Below, piece by piece: positions 12,972 through 13,276 of a stretch of DNA of 13,276 nucleotides. The notes beneath the pieces were generated by a model. It was not told where the DNA came from. It ran no database searches and saw only the letters and a list, made by a program, of their open reading frames with translations. The first letter of the stretch is position 1. Every line of letters begins with the position of its first letter. Both the position numbers and the translations under genes were made by a program. The stretch comes from an uncultured Collinsella sp. (GTDB lineage Bacteria; Actinomycetota; Coriobacteriia; Coriobacteriales; Coriobacteriaceae), in contig CATVZP010000052.1 of the NCBI GenBank assembly GCA_958348565.1, positions 1 through 13,276 on the forward strand, written 5' to 3'.

Positions 12972-13020
12972 AAAAACCGCCCGCCGTCATACGGCACGCG
13001 AGGCGCGTATGACGGCGGGC
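12972..13020 (-). terminator. 15-bp hairpin with minus-strand U-run, between convergent genes
   Basis: A perfect 15-bp stem (12979-12993 with 13006-13020; GCCCGCCGTCATACG) has a 12-nt loop. On the minus strand, after two G residues, it is followed by UUUUU (12972-12976), the mark of an intrinsic terminator for a minus-strand gene ending at 13051. It lies 29 bp after the coupling protein stop and could also slow plus-strand transcription, although no plus-strand T-run is present. CGTCATACG occurs here twice directly (12952-12960 and 12985-12993) and once inverted (13006-13014). Confidence 0.65.
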
Positions 13021-13050
13021 CGTGACCGCCTTCCGGGTTAACCGGCCACG

Positions 13051-13275
13051 CTACCAGCGGCAACGAACTCGGCACGCCGAGTTGCGCCGTAAAATCCCGG
13101 GCGCCCGTAGTGCGCCCTTATCCTGCTCATGATGGCGCACCTCGACCCAAAGGCCCTCCAACACATCGTCGAACCCGAAATCGAGCTCCGCCTGGACGCT
13201 CTCGCCGAACGCATCGCCCAGGGCGAGCTCCGGCACCTTCGTCACACGGCCGTCCGGCCACTCAATCTCTGTCAT
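13051..13275 (-). CDS. Possible minus-strand gene at the right edge (end or whole short gene)
   Basis: The minus frame is open from the edge to a TAG at 13051-13053, giving up to 74 residues with a possible ATG at 13275. The first 50 residues read like a soluble acidic protein (MTEIEWPDGRVTKVPELALG and onwards). The last 20 are rich in Arg and Cys and look less convincing. A terminator-type hairpin with U-run lies 30 bp downstream. The ribosome site would be outside the window, so I cannot tell whether 13275 is the start or an internal Met. The family is not recognised. A plus frame from 13129 is also open to the edge, so the call is tentative. Confidence 0.4.
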   Translation of the reverse strand: MTEIEWPDGRVTKVPELALGDAFGESVQAELDFGFDDVLEGLWVEVRHHEQDKGALRAPGILRRNSACRVRCRW

Positions 13276-13276
13276 C

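Larger units (their letters stand above)
4030..13276. mobile_element. Integrative mobilizable/conjugative element inserted in tRNA-Met (left part; right end outside window)
   Basis: The left boundary is the truncated tRNA-Met (4030-4078). Inside are a tyrosine integrase at the end nearest the tRNA, an excisionase-like HTH protein, a relaxosome-type RHH protein, a MobL/MobP3-like relaxase and a VirD4-type coupling protein. Together these are the core of an IME or ICE. No mating-channel genes are in the window. The second copy of the tRNA 3' segment is not seen, so the element continues past 13276. The boundary on the left is firm to within a few bases. Confidence 0.88.

Noticed and set aside
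13129..13276. A plus-strand frame starting with two ATGs and open to the right edge
   Set aside because: It has no ribosome site upstream, and the opposite strand has a terminator in the right place for a minus-strand gene. With 49 codons visible it cannot be supported, although it is not excluded.

Overview
The window looks like a Coriobacteriia genome, most likely Collinsella. This rests on the GC-rich actinobacterial coding style, a NuoL/HyfB-type membrane subunit, an orphan OrfA-like protein and an Fe-S/FAD/FMN old-yellow-enzyme reductase of the kind common in these gut anaerobes. The genus is an inference; no rRNA or other marker is present.

Positions 1 to about 4029 are ordinary chromosome. 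On the minus strand they carry the 5' part of a NuoL/HyfB-like proton-pumping subunit (running off the left edge), an orphan IS150-OrfA-like double helix-turn-helix protein with its own promoter and terminator, and a large flavin reductase with its own terminator. Between the reductase and a tRNA gene lies an array of three inverted-repeat units with a period of about 80 bp. The tRNA is tRNA-Met(CAT), read on the minus strand. Only its 3' part, from the anticodon stem to the encoded CCA, is present (4030-4078), followed by its terminator.

From about 4079 to the right edge the window holds the left part of an integrative mobilizable or conjugative element inserted in that tRNA. After the junction come three tandem 10-bp repeats, a long leader with a perfect 25-bp inverted repeat, and a complete tyrosine integrase (+). 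The integrase converges, with a 1-bp gap, on an unrecognised 476-aa protein (-) with a C-terminal cysteine cluster. A divergent control region with repeated GTAATA motifs separates it from a plus-strand operon. That operon encodes a small excisionase-like HTH protein, a DnaC/IstB-like protein that seems to have lost its P-loop, two unrecognised acidic proteins of about 150 aa, a ribbon-helix-helix mobilization protein, a MobP3/MobL-like HUH relaxase and a VirD4/TraG-type coupling ATPase. The last three genes overlap (8 bp, then 4 bp) and are probably translationally coupled. After the coupling protein there is a strong hairpin and probably the end of a minus-strand gene that enters from the right edge.

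How the parts work together: the integrase, with the HTH protein as a possible directionality factor, would move the element in and out of tRNA-Met. The RHH protein and relaxase would nick the element's oriT, and the coupling protein would deliver the DNA to a type IV channel. No channel genes are visible, so whether the element is self-transmissible (ICE) or mobilizable (IME) cannot be decided. The right attachment site lies outside the window. Base composition steps up clearly from the integrase and 476-aa gene to the very GC-rich mobilization genes, which suggests a mosaic. The parts with no recognisable function, and so the best places to look for something new, are the 476-aa gene, the P-loop-less ATPase-like protein, the two unknown operon genes and the palindrome array.
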